From: Stigmatella erecta
GTDB taxonomy: Bacteria; Myxococcota; Myxococcia; Myxococcales; Myxococcaceae
NCBI RefSeq assembly: GCF_900111745.1
Contig: NZ_FOIJ01000009.1
Span: forward strand, 359,647-423,646
Reading direction: 5' to 3'
Length of the DNA: 64,000 nucleotides
Part shown: positions 33,470 through 41,856 of the stretch, piece by piece
Layout of the letters: each line of letters opens with the position of its first letter
Position numbering within the stretch: the first letter of the stretch is position 1
The notes under the pieces: generated by a model
Database searches by the model: none
Told to the model about the DNA's origin: nothing
What the model saw: the letters and a program-made list of their open reading frames with translations, nothing else
Made by a program: the position numbers and the translations under genes

Positions 33470-34003
33470 ATGCGGAAGCTCATGATTGCGGTGGCCACGG
33501 TCACGGGACTGGCTCTGACGGCGGGATGCAGCAAGCGCAACGAGGCGCAGGACGAGCGCCAGGAGCTGGCCAAGGCCCAGCAGGAGGCCCAGAAGGACAT
33601 GGCGGAGATCCGCCAGGAGGCCTCCGAGGACCGGGCGGACATCCAACGTGAGGAGCAGGAAGAGGTGGCGGAGGCCCAGAAGGACGTCGCCGAGCAGCGC
33701 CAGGACGTCGCCGAGGCCGACAGCGAGCTGGCCGCGGAGTCCGGCAGCCTGGCGGCGAGCTCCACCGTCGAGGGCCGGGTCCAGTCCACCCTGGGCAACT
33801 CGCTGGTCCTCATCGTCCCGGGCAACGCCAACGCCGAGCTGAAGCTCAAGACGGACGACAAGACCCGCGTGACGGAGAACAACCGCGCCGTGGAGCTGGA
33901 TGACTTCGACGAGGGCACCGAGGTGCGCGCCTCCTTCGTGAAGGACGGGGACGACATGGTGGCCCGTGATGTCGTCATCCTCTCGCCCGTGATGGACAAG
34001 TAG
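33470..34003 (+). CDS. Coiled-coil lipoprotein with C-terminal OB-like domain
   Basis: A 177-residue lipoprotein (lipobox LTAGC, Cys17). Residues ~18-95 are highly charged (Glu/Gln/Ala/Lys/Asp heptads) and should form one long coiled coil. The C-terminal ~80 residues (VEGRVQSTLGNSLVLIVPG...VTENNRAVELDDFDEGTEVRASF) resemble a small DUF5666-like beta-barrel. A rho-independent terminator follows at 34035-34064. It is probably an outer-membrane or periplasmic spacer/structural protein. Confidence 0.7.
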   Translation: MRKLMIAVATVTGLALTAGCSKRNEAQDERQELAKAQQEAQKDMAEIRQEASEDRADIQREEQEEVAEAQKDVAEQRQDVAEADSELAAESGSLAASSTVEGRVQSTLGNSLVLIVPGNANAELKLKTDDKTRVTENNRAVELDDFDEGTEVRASFVKDGDDMVARDVVILSPVMDK

Positions 34004-34034
34004 TCCCCCGGTCCACCGGGTTGGGCAGTTCCCA

Positions 34035-34064
34035 ACGGCTCCCGCTTCGGCGGGGGCCGTTTTT
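34035..34064 (+). terminator. Rho-independent terminator
   Basis: An 11-bp stem, ACGGCTCCCGC / GCGGGGGCCGT (one U-G pair), closes on a TTCG tetraloop and runs into TTTTT. It lies 31 nt after the coiled-coil lipoprotein gene. Confidence 0.92.
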
Positions 34065-34255
34065 CGTGATGTCTGCCCCCGCTGGTAGGGTGAAACCCAT
34101 GAGGTTCACCCCCGTTTCCCCAGCCAGGTATAGCGCCCCTCCAAGGCGGCATGCGATTTCTGGTAGGATGCGGGGCGCCATACCTGTAAGGTTGGCATGC
34201 TCTCCCCGCCGTCCCACGCGCGGCTTTTCGTGTGTCTATCCAAGGAGTGCGCGAG

Positions 34256-35380
34256 ATGTCCCGACCCCCCGAGCAGTCCCCGTCGAACCCCGTCATCCTC
34301 TTCTCCGCTGGAGCCACCTCGTACGAACTCATCCAGTACCTGGGTGACAGCAGCAACGCGGAGGTGTTGCTGGCGCGGCGCCGCTATGCCGACACCCTGG
34401 GCAGCGCGGTGCTCATCAAGCGGCTCCAGGGGGCCCGGAGCGCCGTCGACCGCGCGCGGCTCCTGGAGGAGTTCCAGCTCATCATCCAGCTTCACCACCC
34501 GTGTATCGCCCAGGTTTACCTCGTGCGCATCATCGACGGCCTGCCCCATGTCGTCATGGAGCACGTGGAGGGCAGCTCGCTGGAGACGCTGCTGAGCTGT
34601 GCCGCCATGCGGGGCCAGCCCCTGTCCGAGCCGTTCGCGGCCTACGTCGTGGGGGAGGTGGCCGACGCCCTGCACCATGCCCACACGCTGCGCAACCGCC
34701 ACGGCCCCCTGGGCATCATCCACCGGGACGTGGGCCCCCGGAACATCCGGGTGAGCAGCCGGGGCCGTGTGAAGCTCACCGACTTCGCGGTGGCCTTCTC
34801 GCGGATGGAGGGGCGCATCGCCACCGTGGGGCCCCTGCTCAAGGGGGACATCGCCTACTCGGCGCCGGAGTACCTCCTGCTCCACCCGCTGGATGCCCGC
34901 TCGGACCTCTTTTCCCTGGGCGTGGTGCTGCTGGAGCTGGTGACGGGCAAGCACCTGCTGGACCTGGAGGAGGTGGAGCTGGCCATGCGGGGGGCGGGGC
35001 CGCCCTCGTCCCTCCAGGCCGCGCTGCGCAGCGAGGAGCAGAGCTGGGTCAACCCGCCGCAGATGGCCATGCGCATGGAGCGCTTCCGTCCGGAGCACGT
35101 GGAGCGGGCCACCCGGGACGTCTCCGCGCCCATGCGCGCCATCATCCAGCGCCTGCTGCGGCGCAACCCCGCCGAGCGGTTCCAGACGGCCCTGGAGCTG
35201 CGCCATGAGCTGTGGGGGTTCCTCGGGGGACTCGGGCGCTGCTATGGCCCCCGGGACGCGGAGCAGGAAGCCGCCGAGGTTCACACCGAGGCCCTGGAGC
35301 GCCATGGCGGCGCCCAGCTTCCCGAGGACGAGGCCTTCCCGGGCGCCTGGTCCGAGCTGCCCCGCAAACGCACGCCGTGA
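34256..35380 (+). CDS. Divergent Ser/Thr protein kinase (DFA instead of DFG)
   Basis: A 374-residue cytosolic kinase-fold protein. K55 (VLIKRL) and the catalytic loop HRDVGPRN (D158, N163) are kept. The glycine loop (LGDSSNAEVLLA) is degenerate and the DFG motif reads TDFAVAF (D176). The activation segment continues to the SAPEYLL triad. Such changes fit a weak or pseudokinase with possible scaffold function. The ATG at 34256 has AAGGAG 9 nt upstream. It has no membrane helix. A dipeptidase gene follows. Confidence 0.85.
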   Translation: MSRPPEQSPSNPVILFSAGATSYELIQYLGDSSNAEVLLARRRYADTLGSAVLIKRLQGARSAVDRARLLEEFQLIIQLHHPCIAQVYLVRIIDGLPHVVMEHVEGSSLETLLSCAAMRGQPLSEPFAAYVVGEVADALHHAHTLRNRHGPLGIIHRDVGPRNIRVSSRGRVKLTDFAVAFSRMEGRIATVGPLLKGDIAYSAPEYLLLHPLDARSDLFSLGVVLLELVTGKHLLDLEEVELAMRGAGPPSSLQAALRSEEQSWVNPPQMAMRMERFRPEHVERATRDVSAPMRAIIQRLLRRNPAERFQTALELRHELWGFLGGLGRCYGPRDAEQEAAEVHTEALERHGGAQLPEDEAFPGAWSELPRKRTP

Positions 35381-35429
35381 GCCGGCGGGTGCCTTGTCCC
35401 CCGGAGGCCGAGGCCTGAAACTGCAGGGC

Positions 35430-36437
35430 ATGGGCGACGTGAACGAACTCCATCGGCGCTGGTGCATCGCGGACGGTCATGCGGATTCGCTCATGTGGAA
35501 CCGCGATCTGTGTGTCCGGTCCCAGGAAGGGCACGTGGACTTTCCCCGGCTTCACGAGGCCGGGGTGAAATTGCAGTGCTTCACCCTCGTCACGCGGGGC
35601 TTCCCGTTCGTGGGCGGCTTTCCCGTGTTCGCCGCCTGGCGGGGCTGGCCCCGGCAGGCCCGCTCCAGCGAGTGGCACCGGGCCCTCTGGCAGATTGAGC
35701 AGCTGGAGGCCTTCTGCGGCCGCTCCGAGGGGCGGGTAGCGGTGACCCGCACCGCCGCGGCCCTGGAGGAGAACCTCGCGCAGGGGCGCCTGTCGGCCAT
35801 CCTCGGGGTGGAGGGCGGCCACGCGCTGGAGGGGCAGGTGGCGCGCATCGCGGAGCTGCACGCGCGCGGGGTGCGCTTCATGGGGCTCACCCACCTGTCC
35901 AACAACGCGCTGGGCGGCTCCTCGTTTCCCATGATGGGCAACCGGGGGCTCACCCCGCTGGGGCGCGAGGTGGTGGAGGAGATGACGCGCGTGGGCATGA
36001 GCGTGGATGTGGCGCATGCCTCCGAGCGCACCCTGGAGGAGCTGTTCACCCTGTCGCCCTCGGTGCGGTTCTTCTCCTCGCACACGGGCGTGCGGGGCGC
36101 GGGCGGCGGGTGGCGCAACCTCTCGGATGCGTCCTTGCGGTGCATCGCGGAGCGGGGCGGGGTGGTGGGCATCATCCTGGCGCCCGTGTACCTGGGGGGA
36201 GACACCCTGGAGGATGTGGCCCGGCACATCGAGCATGCGCTGAGCGTCATGGGGGAGGAGGGGGTGGCGATTGGCTCCGACTATGACGGGATGGTGGCGC
36301 TGCCCAAGGGCATGCGGGACGTGACGGACCTGCCCCGCCTCACCGAGGTGCTGCTGCGGCGCCACCCGGAGGCCCGGGTGGAGCGCATCCTGGGGGGAAA
36401 CTTCCGGCGGTTCTTCCGGGAGACGCTCGGCGGTTGA
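35430..36437 (+). CDS. Membrane dipeptidase family (M19, renal dipeptidase-like) hydrolase
   Basis: A 335-residue protein. It begins with CIADGHADSLMW, holding the HxD zinc ligands. EGGHALEG, LTHLSNNALGG and SVDVAHAS follow, and IGSDYDGM closes the barrel; these form the binuclear zinc site of M19 peptidases. Members cleave dipeptides, including D-residue containing ones. No signal peptide is present, so it is likely cytosolic. Confidence 0.88.
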   Translation: MGDVNELHRRWCIADGHADSLMWNRDLCVRSQEGHVDFPRLHEAGVKLQCFTLVTRGFPFVGGFPVFAAWRGWPRQARSSEWHRALWQIEQLEAFCGRSEGRVAVTRTAAALEENLAQGRLSAILGVEGGHALEGQVARIAELHARGVRFMGLTHLSNNALGGSSFPMMGNRGLTPLGREVVEEMTRVGMSVDVAHASERTLEELFTLSPSVRFFSSHTGVRGAGGGWRNLSDASLRCIAERGGVVGIILAPVYLGGDTLEDVARHIEHALSVMGEEGVAIGSDYDGMVALPKGMRDVTDLPRLTEVLLRRHPEARVERILGGNFRRFFRETLGG

Positions 36438-36472
36438 CCGGCCTCGCGCCGCCCGTGATAGTCGGCCTTCGC

Positions 36473-36853
36473 ATGAACCGACTCCGCGCGCTCCTTCCGC
36501 TGGTGGGCTGTCTCCTTCTCGCCGGGTGTGGGGATGATCCCGCCGATGGGGAGTCTTGCGAGGGCGGCGGCTACGTGTGCGCCTCCAAGGCCGAGGCCCT
36601 GGAGTGCCGCCAGGGCCAGTGGCGGGCCATTCCCTGCCGGGGCTCGCAGGGGTGCCAGGAGTCGGGCGACACCATCCGCTGCGATACCTCCTCCAACCTC
36701 GCCGGGGACAACTGCGGCTCCAGCGCCGAGGGCCGGGGCCTGTGCCGCATCGACGGCCTGGCGGTGCTGGAGTGCCGGCTGGGGGTGCTCGTGGAGGCGC
36801 AGACCTGCCGGAGCTGCAGCGCCTCGGGCGAACAGATCATCTGCCAGCAGTAG
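36473..36853 (+). CDS. Cys-rich lipoprotein of unknown function
   Basis: A 126-residue lipoprotein (lipobox LLAGC). The mature part holds two copies of a C...ALECRQGQW...C...C / C..LAVLECRLGVLV...C...C pattern, so it looks like a duplicated disulfide-bonded module. It is not recognised. Confidence 0.6.
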   Translation: MNRLRALLPLVGCLLLAGCGDDPADGESCEGGGYVCASKAEALECRQGQWRAIPCRGSQGCQESGDTIRCDTSSNLAGDNCGSSAEGRGLCRIDGLAVLECRLGVLVEAQTCRSCSASGEQIICQQ

Positions 36854-36950
36854 GGCTCTCCGCTGAGCCTGGGCGGCGTGCCCGCCCTCCGGTTGGCGCG
36901 CTGCACCCCCCGTGCCTACCTTCCATTCGGGAGTGGGGAAGGGGGGCGGT

Positions 36951-37550
36951 ATGGTGGGGTGGACCCCGTGGGGGGTGTTGGTGTGGGTGTTGGGGGCGTG
37001 TTCGGTTCCGGACAAGCCTTCCGAGCGTTTCGAGCCTCCGGTGGCCGCGTCCGTGGCCTGGAGGCAGGCCGGGCCTGCGGCCGAGTTGCAAGTACCGGCG
37101 GTGCGGTTCGTTCGTGCCAAGGCCTCCGAGGCCAGGCAGGCCCGCCGGGGAGATGCGTCCTGGCGCCGCGGCAAGCCCGCGAAGCCCGAGGAGCTCGATG
37201 TCCACGTCTCCCTGAGTTCCGCGCAGTGGGGCGAGCCCGTGACGGTGAAGGTGTCCACCCCGGGTGCCGCGGACCTGCGCGTGGAGGTGTTCCGCCAGGG
37301 GTTCTATGGCGGCGCGGGGGCCCTCAAGGTGTGGGACGGGGGCTCGCGGAAGGCGGCCACGGCCGCGCCCTGTCCCCGGGTCCAGGACGTGGCCGTGCGC
37401 CCGTGTCCGGCGCAGGAGACGTTCTCCTTCACGGTGGAGAAGGACTGGAGCCCTGGGCTCTACCTGGTGAAGGTGACGCGCGCGGATGGGGTGCGGAGCC
37501 TGCACTCGCTGCTGGTCAAGGCGCGGCCGGCCGCGGCCCCGCAGACGTAA
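36951..37550 (+). CDS. Lipoprotein with DMFase-type N-terminal Ig-like domain only
   Basis: A 199-residue lipoprotein (lipobox VLGAC). After a basic linker, residues ~85-195 (EPVTVKVSTPGAADLRVEVFRQGFYGGAGALKV ... FSFTVEKDWSPGLYLVKVTRADG) resemble the N-terminal beta-sandwich of N,N-dimethylformamidase beta-subunit-like proteins. The catalytic part is absent and the next gene is on the other strand. It may be a stand-alone domain or a truncated gene. Confidence 0.6.
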   Translation: MVGWTPWGVLVWVLGACSVPDKPSERFEPPVAASVAWRQAGPAAELQVPAVRFVRAKASEARQARRGDASWRRGKPAKPEELDVHVSLSSAQWGEPVTVKVSTPGAADLRVEVFRQGFYGGAGALKVWDGGSRKAATAAPCPRVQDVAVRPCPAQETFSFTVEKDWSPGLYLVKVTRADGVRSLHSLLVKARPAAAPQT

Positions 37551-37580
37551 TCGCCACCGGGCCGATGCCCCCGCCGCCTG

Positions 37581-37997
37581 CTACCGCGCATCGCCTGGGG
37601 GATGCTGCTTGAACCACTGGGCGATGCCCTCCATCTCGGGCTCGAAGACGCCCGGGGTGAAGTTGATCATCCCCGCGCGTTGCGGGCTCCGGTTCTCGAA
37701 GTCGTGAGGCACCCCGCCAGGCACGAGCACGAAGGAACCGGTGGGCGCATCGATCCACTTCTTGCCGACGAGGATGCTCATCGTGCCTTCGATGACGAAG
37801 AACACATCGTCCTCCGGGTGCGAGTGCTCACCGGGGCCCTGGGTGTTCGGCTCGAGCCACCATTCGGAGATGGAGTAGGCCTGCGCCGTCTCGTCGCCGT
37901 CGGCCTTGAACACGGCGCTGATTCTTCCCATCGGATACTGACGTCCCTCACCGGGGGTGAGAACGATGGGCTTGCGCGCCGGCTTGTGTGTGGTCAT
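37581..37997 (-). CDS. Cupin-domain protein
   Basis: A 138-residue single cupin. The first motif GEHSHPEDDVFFVIEG contains the HxH metal ligands, and the second includes GSFVLVPGGVPHDFEN with the third His. The function (metal enzyme or sensor) is not determined. It ends 30 nt after the convergent lipoprotein gene. Confidence 0.85.
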   Translation of the reverse strand: MTTHKPARKPIVLTPGEGRQYPMGRISAVFKADGDETAQAYSISEWWLEPNTQGPGEHSHPEDDVFFVIEGTMSILVGKKWIDAPTGSFVLVPGGVPHDFENRSPQRAGMINFTPGVFEPEMEGIAQWFKQHPPGDAR

Positions 37998-38024
37998 GGC
38001 AGGGCCTTCCTTCGAGACACTTGT

Positions 38025-38813
38025 TCAAGGGGAGAGGGCACCCAGGAAGCGGTCGAGCACCGCGTTGAACCGCTCGGGCTGCTCCTGGTTGGCCAGGTGG
38101 CCCGCGCCCGGGATGACTTCCAGCTGGGCGCCCGAGATGAGGCCCGCGAGCTGCTGGGCCTTCTCGGGCGGTGTCACCGCGTCCTGTTCGCCCACCACCA
38201 CGAGCGCGGGGCCCGCGTAGCGCGCGAGGACATCCTTGCTGTCGTGCCGCAAGGCCATGCCCCGCTGAGCGGCCGCCACGGCGGCGGGCGGGGCCGCCCG
38301 CATCAGCGCCGCCACCTGCTGGCCCACGGGGGAGTCCGGCCCGGCGGCCACCAGGCGCGGCAGCAGGGTCTGCACGAGCGGCTCGATGCCCTTGTCCAGC
38401 GCCTCCACGGCGGAGGCCTCGCGCCGGGCCCGGCCCGCCTCGTCATCCGCGGTGGCCTGGGTGTCCGCGAGCACCAGCCCGCGCACCCGCCCCGCGTCCT
38501 CGCGCAGGAGCGCCATGGCCACATACCCGCCCATGGACACCCCACCCACCACCGCCGTGTCGATCTTCAGCGCGTCCAGCAACGCCAGGGCATCGCGCGC
38601 CAGGAGGGCCATCTCCGAGGGCCCCTCGCCCTGGCCGCTCTGCCCGAAGCCCCGCTGGTCCGGGACGATGAAGCGGTAGCGCCCCGGCAGCGCGGCCACC
38701 TGCGCGTCGAACGCCGCGCCATTCAGGGGAAAGGCGTGGAGCAGCAGGACGGGCAGGCCCTGGCCCACGTCGCGGTAGCGCAGGGGAACTCCATCCACGG
38801 TCACAGTCAGCAC
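38025..38813 (-). CDS. Alpha/beta-hydrolase fold protein
   Basis: About 262 residues. The oxyanion HAFPLNGAAFD, the nucleophile elbow GGVSMGGYVAM (G-x-S-x-G) and C-terminal VVVGEQDAVTPP and GAGHLANQEQP provide Ser-Asp-His. It resembles esterase or haloalkane-dehalogenase type hydrolases. A GTG start at 38813 is chosen; GGAGG lies upstream. It follows CorA by 17 nt. Confidence 0.85.
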   Translation of the reverse strand: MLTVTVDGVPLRYRDVGQGLPVLLLHAFPLNGAAFDAQVAALPGRYRFIVPDQRGFGQSGQGEGPSEMALLARDALALLDALKIDTAVVGGVSMGGYVAMALLREDAGRVRGLVLADTQATADDEAGRARREASAVEALDKGIEPLVQTLLPRLVAAGPDSPVGQQVAALMRAAPPAAVAAAQRGMALRHDSKDVLARYAGPALVVVGEQDAVTPPEKAQQLAGLISGAQLEVIPGAGHLANQEQPERFNAVLDRFLGALSP

Positions 38814-38830
38814 GGGCGCCTCCAGGGGGC

Positions 38831-39775
38831 TCAGAGCCACTTCTTGTGTTTGAACCAGCCGACGAGCGCGAGCGGGAACGCCACGAGCAGGCCCCACATC
38901 GCGTAGTAGTAGCCGCGCCCCGAGAGTGCATCGAAGTTCTGGCCGAAGAAGCCGACGATGAAGGACAGGGGCAGGAAGAGGGTGGCGAAGATGGTGAGCT
39001 GCTTGGTGATGTCGTTCGTCTTGTTGGCCACCATGGACAGGTAGCCGTCCATCGCGTTGCCGAGGATGTCGCGCCCGGAGTCGATCTGCTCGTACACCCG
39101 GATGAGGTGATCGTACACGTCCCGGAAGTACAGCGTGGTGCGCTCCTGGATGGGGGGGATGCCGCCGCGCGACAGCAGCCCCACCACGTCCCGCTGTGGC
39201 GAGAGCACCCGGCGGAAATGCACCAGCATGCGCTTGAGCTCGAAGATGCGCTGCAGCTGCGCCCGGTCCGGCTGCTCGAAGATGGCCGTCTCCAGGTTCT
39301 CCAGCTCTTCGCTGAAGGCATCCAGGATGGGGAACTGCCGGTCCACCAGCGTGTCCGCCAGCATGTAGAGGATGAAGTCCGCCCCGCGCCCGAGCGTCGC
39401 CGGGGGGTCGGCCTCCACGCGGCGGCGCACCTCGTCGTGGGCATCGAACGGGAATTCGTGAACGCTGATGAGCCAGCCGGGCCCGAGGAAGAAGTGGTGC
39501 TCGTGTAGGGTCAGGTCGCAGATGTCCTTGCCGGTGGTGAAGCCCTGCAGGACGACGAAGTGGTGCTCGGGGTAGGCCTCGAGCTTGGGGCGCTGGTCCA
39601 GGTGGAGGCAGTCCTCGACGGCCAGCTTGTGGAGGCGGAAGCGCTCGGCGAGCCGGCGCATGCCCTCCTCCCCCGGGGTGAGGACGTCGATCCACTTGGT
39701 GCCGGGCTGCTCCAGGAGCTCTTCGCCCCCGCTGAGTACCCGGCCCTCTTGGAGGAGGCAGACCTGGACCTTCAT
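38831..39775 (-). CDS. CorA-family divalent cation transporter
   Basis: A 314-residue protein. A large N-terminal cytosolic domain precedes two C-terminal helices: LTIFATLFLPLSFIVGFFGQNF and YAMWGLLVAFPLALVGWFKHKKW. The selectivity motif is GQN rather than GMN, a variation seen within the CorA superfamily. It should carry Mg2+ or Co2+ or another divalent ion. Confidence 0.88.
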   Translation of the reverse strand: MKVQVCLLQEGRVLSGGEELLEQPGTKWIDVLTPGEEGMRRLAERFRLHKLAVEDCLHLDQRPKLEAYPEHHFVVLQGFTTGKDICDLTLHEHHFFLGPGWLISVHEFPFDAHDEVRRRVEADPPATLGRGADFILYMLADTLVDRQFPILDAFSEELENLETAIFEQPDRAQLQRIFELKRMLVHFRRVLSPQRDVVGLLSRGGIPPIQERTTLYFRDVYDHLIRVYEQIDSGRDILGNAMDGYLSMVANKTNDITKQLTIFATLFLPLSFIVGFFGQNFDALSGRGYYYAMWGLLVAFPLALVGWFKHKKWL

Positions 39776-39883
39776 GACACGGCTCTCCGGACTGGAAATA
39801 TCGGCTCGCGTGCGATTGCTAGAACCAAACAGGGTGAGAAGTCGAGACCCCGGCGGCACGGGAACCGTCTAGAGTGCCCACCC

Positions 39884-41041
39884 GTGTCCGAAGAATCCTC
39901 CCTGGCCCCCCTCTCTCCCAGGCTCGAGCAGATCCTCCAGGCGCTGCCGGATCAGATCTTCGCGGACCGGCTGAGAAAGGTATACGCCGCCGCCACGCAG
40001 GCCATCGCGCGGCTGAGCGACATGGATGTGGTGAAGTACGAGACGGACTCCACCGATGACTCGGGGGCGGACCTGTCGCTGTGGGAGGCGATGGCGCCCG
40101 TCATCCGGGACACGGTGGTGGACGTGAACGCGCTGCTGTCGGTCATCCGGCAGCAGTTCCCCGGGCCGCAGGCAGGGACGCCGCCGCCGGTGGCGCCCAC
40201 GGCGGACCAGCACAAGACGCGCAACGCCGCGGCCTCGCTGCGGCAGGCCATGGGCCAGGTGGCGCAGGAAGTCACCCAGCTGGGCGAGGCCATGCGCAAC
40301 CCCTCCGTGGTGTCCGACCGGTGGGTGCTGCTGGCGGAGATCCAGAAGTTCCGCACCACCTTCCGGGAGCAGATTGGCGACCTCGTCTACAACTCCATGA
40401 GCCAGCTGCTGGACGTGGCCCGGAAGGAAGTGGTGCCCGGGTACGAGGGGGACGTGAAGGCGGCCATGACGGTGCGGGCCATCGTGGCGGACCTGACGCG
40501 CATCATCACCGCGCGGCTGGACAAGGTGCGCGAGGCCGAGGCCGAGGACGTGCAGTGGAATGCCCAGCAGCTGCAGAACGAGCTGGATGCGTTCGGCCGG
40601 ACGGCGGCCTACCGGGGCCTGCGGGCCCAGGACAAGCGGCACATCATCGAGCTGCGAGGCCAGGTGGGCCGGCTCGCCGCCTCCTCCACGCTGACGAAGG
40701 CCGAGCTGCTCGGGCCGCTGGAGGCGCTGGAGGCGCTGGTGCGCTCGCTGTCGGCGGTGAACCAGCGCAAGGTGCTCATCATCAATGACCGCGAGGTGTG
40801 GGCGGTGTGTGGCGTGCGGCTGGAGCGGGCGCAGGGGTTGATGGGCACGGATCCCGCCGGGGCCGCGCGCTTCCTGGCCGAGGCGGTGATGGTGGCGCAG
40901 TCGCTCTATGGGCGCGACCCAGGCCTGGACGTGTTCCTGCGCAAGACGCGCAAGGTGCCGCTGAACACCCTGTCGGGCCCGGAGCTGCGCACCACGCTGG
41001 AGACCCTCCAGCGGTTGTTGGCGAACCTGGGGGGGATGTGA
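39884..41041 (+). CDS. Helical cytosolic protein of unknown function
   Basis: A 385-residue protein, almost entirely alpha-helical, without signal or membrane segments. No motif was recognised. A GTG start at 39884 is used. Its stop overlaps the HAD gene (GTGA), so they are translationally coupled and a shared pathway is likely. Confidence 0.6.
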   Translation: MSEESSLAPLSPRLEQILQALPDQIFADRLRKVYAAATQAIARLSDMDVVKYETDSTDDSGADLSLWEAMAPVIRDTVVDVNALLSVIRQQFPGPQAGTPPPVAPTADQHKTRNAAASLRQAMGQVAQEVTQLGEAMRNPSVVSDRWVLLAEIQKFRTTFREQIGDLVYNSMSQLLDVARKEVVPGYEGDVKAAMTVRAIVADLTRIITARLDKVREAEAEDVQWNAQQLQNELDAFGRTAAYRGLRAQDKRHIIELRGQVGRLAASSTLTKAELLGPLEALEALVRSLSAVNQRKVLIINDREVWAVCGVRLERAQGLMGTDPAGAARFLAEAVMVAQSLYGRDPGLDVFLRKTRKVPLNTLSGPELRTTLETLQRLLANLGGM

Positions 41042-41850
41042 CGGCTGGGCAGCCGGTTCCCCGGCCGCTGCGGGAGGCGGGGCTCTCCCAGGTCGAGGGC
41101 GTGTTCACGGACGTGGATGGCACCCTCACCACGGGGCACCGGCTGCGGGCGCAGACGGTGCGCGCCCTGGAGCGCCTGGCCGAGGCGGGCCTGAAGGTGG
41201 TGCTGGTCAGCGGGCGCCCGGCGGGGTGGGGCGAGGCCTGGGCCCGCACGCTGCCCGTGGACGGGGTCATCGTGGAGAACGGCGGGCTCTTCTTCTTCCG
41301 GAAGGGGGGGCGCCTGCGCAAGGTGTACCTGGAGGCCCCCGCGGAGCGGGCCGCGAACCGCCGGCGGCTGCGCTCGGAGGTGCTCCGGGTGCTCAAGCGG
41401 GTGCCTGGTGCCCAGCTCTCCTCGGACAGCGCGTACACCGAGGTGGACCTGGCCATCGACTACAACGAGGAGGCCCGGCTGGGGGACGCCGCCGCGGGCC
41501 GCATCGAGGCGCTGCTGCGCGAGCGCGGGGTGACGGCGGTGCGCTCCTCGGTGCACGTGAACTGCTGGCTGGGGCGGTTCGACAAGCTCATCGCGACGCG
41601 CCGCTTCGCCCGGGAGGCCTGGGGCCAGGCCCTGCGGCCGGCGGACGGCCGCTTCGTGTATGCCGGGGATTCTTTCAACGATGCTCCGATGTTCCAGGCC
41701 TTTGCCCTCAGCGTGGGTGTGGCCAATGTCCGGAGCGTGCTAGACCGCATCGAGGCGCCACCGGCCTTCATCACCCGGGCCGCCGAGGGACGCGGGTTCG
41801 AGGAACTGGCCCGTGCCATCCTCGTCCAGCGGGACCGCCTTCAGGAGTAA
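41038..41850 (+). CDS. HAD-superfamily phosphatase (HAD-IIB-like)
   Basis: A 270-residue protein. Motif I is VFTDVDGTLTT, motif II VVLVSGRPAGW, and motifs III/IV DKLIATRRFA and YAGDSFNDAPMF. The cap placement suggests type IIB, as in sugar phosphatases such as SPP/Cof-like enzymes. The substrate is unknown. It starts in an overlap with the helical protein gene. Confidence 0.8.
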   Translation: MTAGQPVPRPLREAGLSQVEGVFTDVDGTLTTGHRLRAQTVRALERLAEAGLKVVLVSGRPAGWGEAWARTLPVDGVIVENGGLFFFRKGGRLRKVYLEAPAERAANRRRLRSEVLRVLKRVPGAQLSSDSAYTEVDLAIDYNEEARLGDAAAGRIEALLRERGVTAVRSSVHVNCWLGRFDKLIATRRFAREAWGQALRPADGRFVYAGDSFNDAPMFQAFALSVGVANVRSVLDRIEAPPAFITRAAEGRGFEELARAILVQRDRLQE

Positions 41851-41856
41851 TGCACC

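Noticed and set aside
38938..38952. CorA with GQN in place of GMN as a novelty
   Set aside because: GQN occurs in other CorA-superfamily members; not unusual enough.
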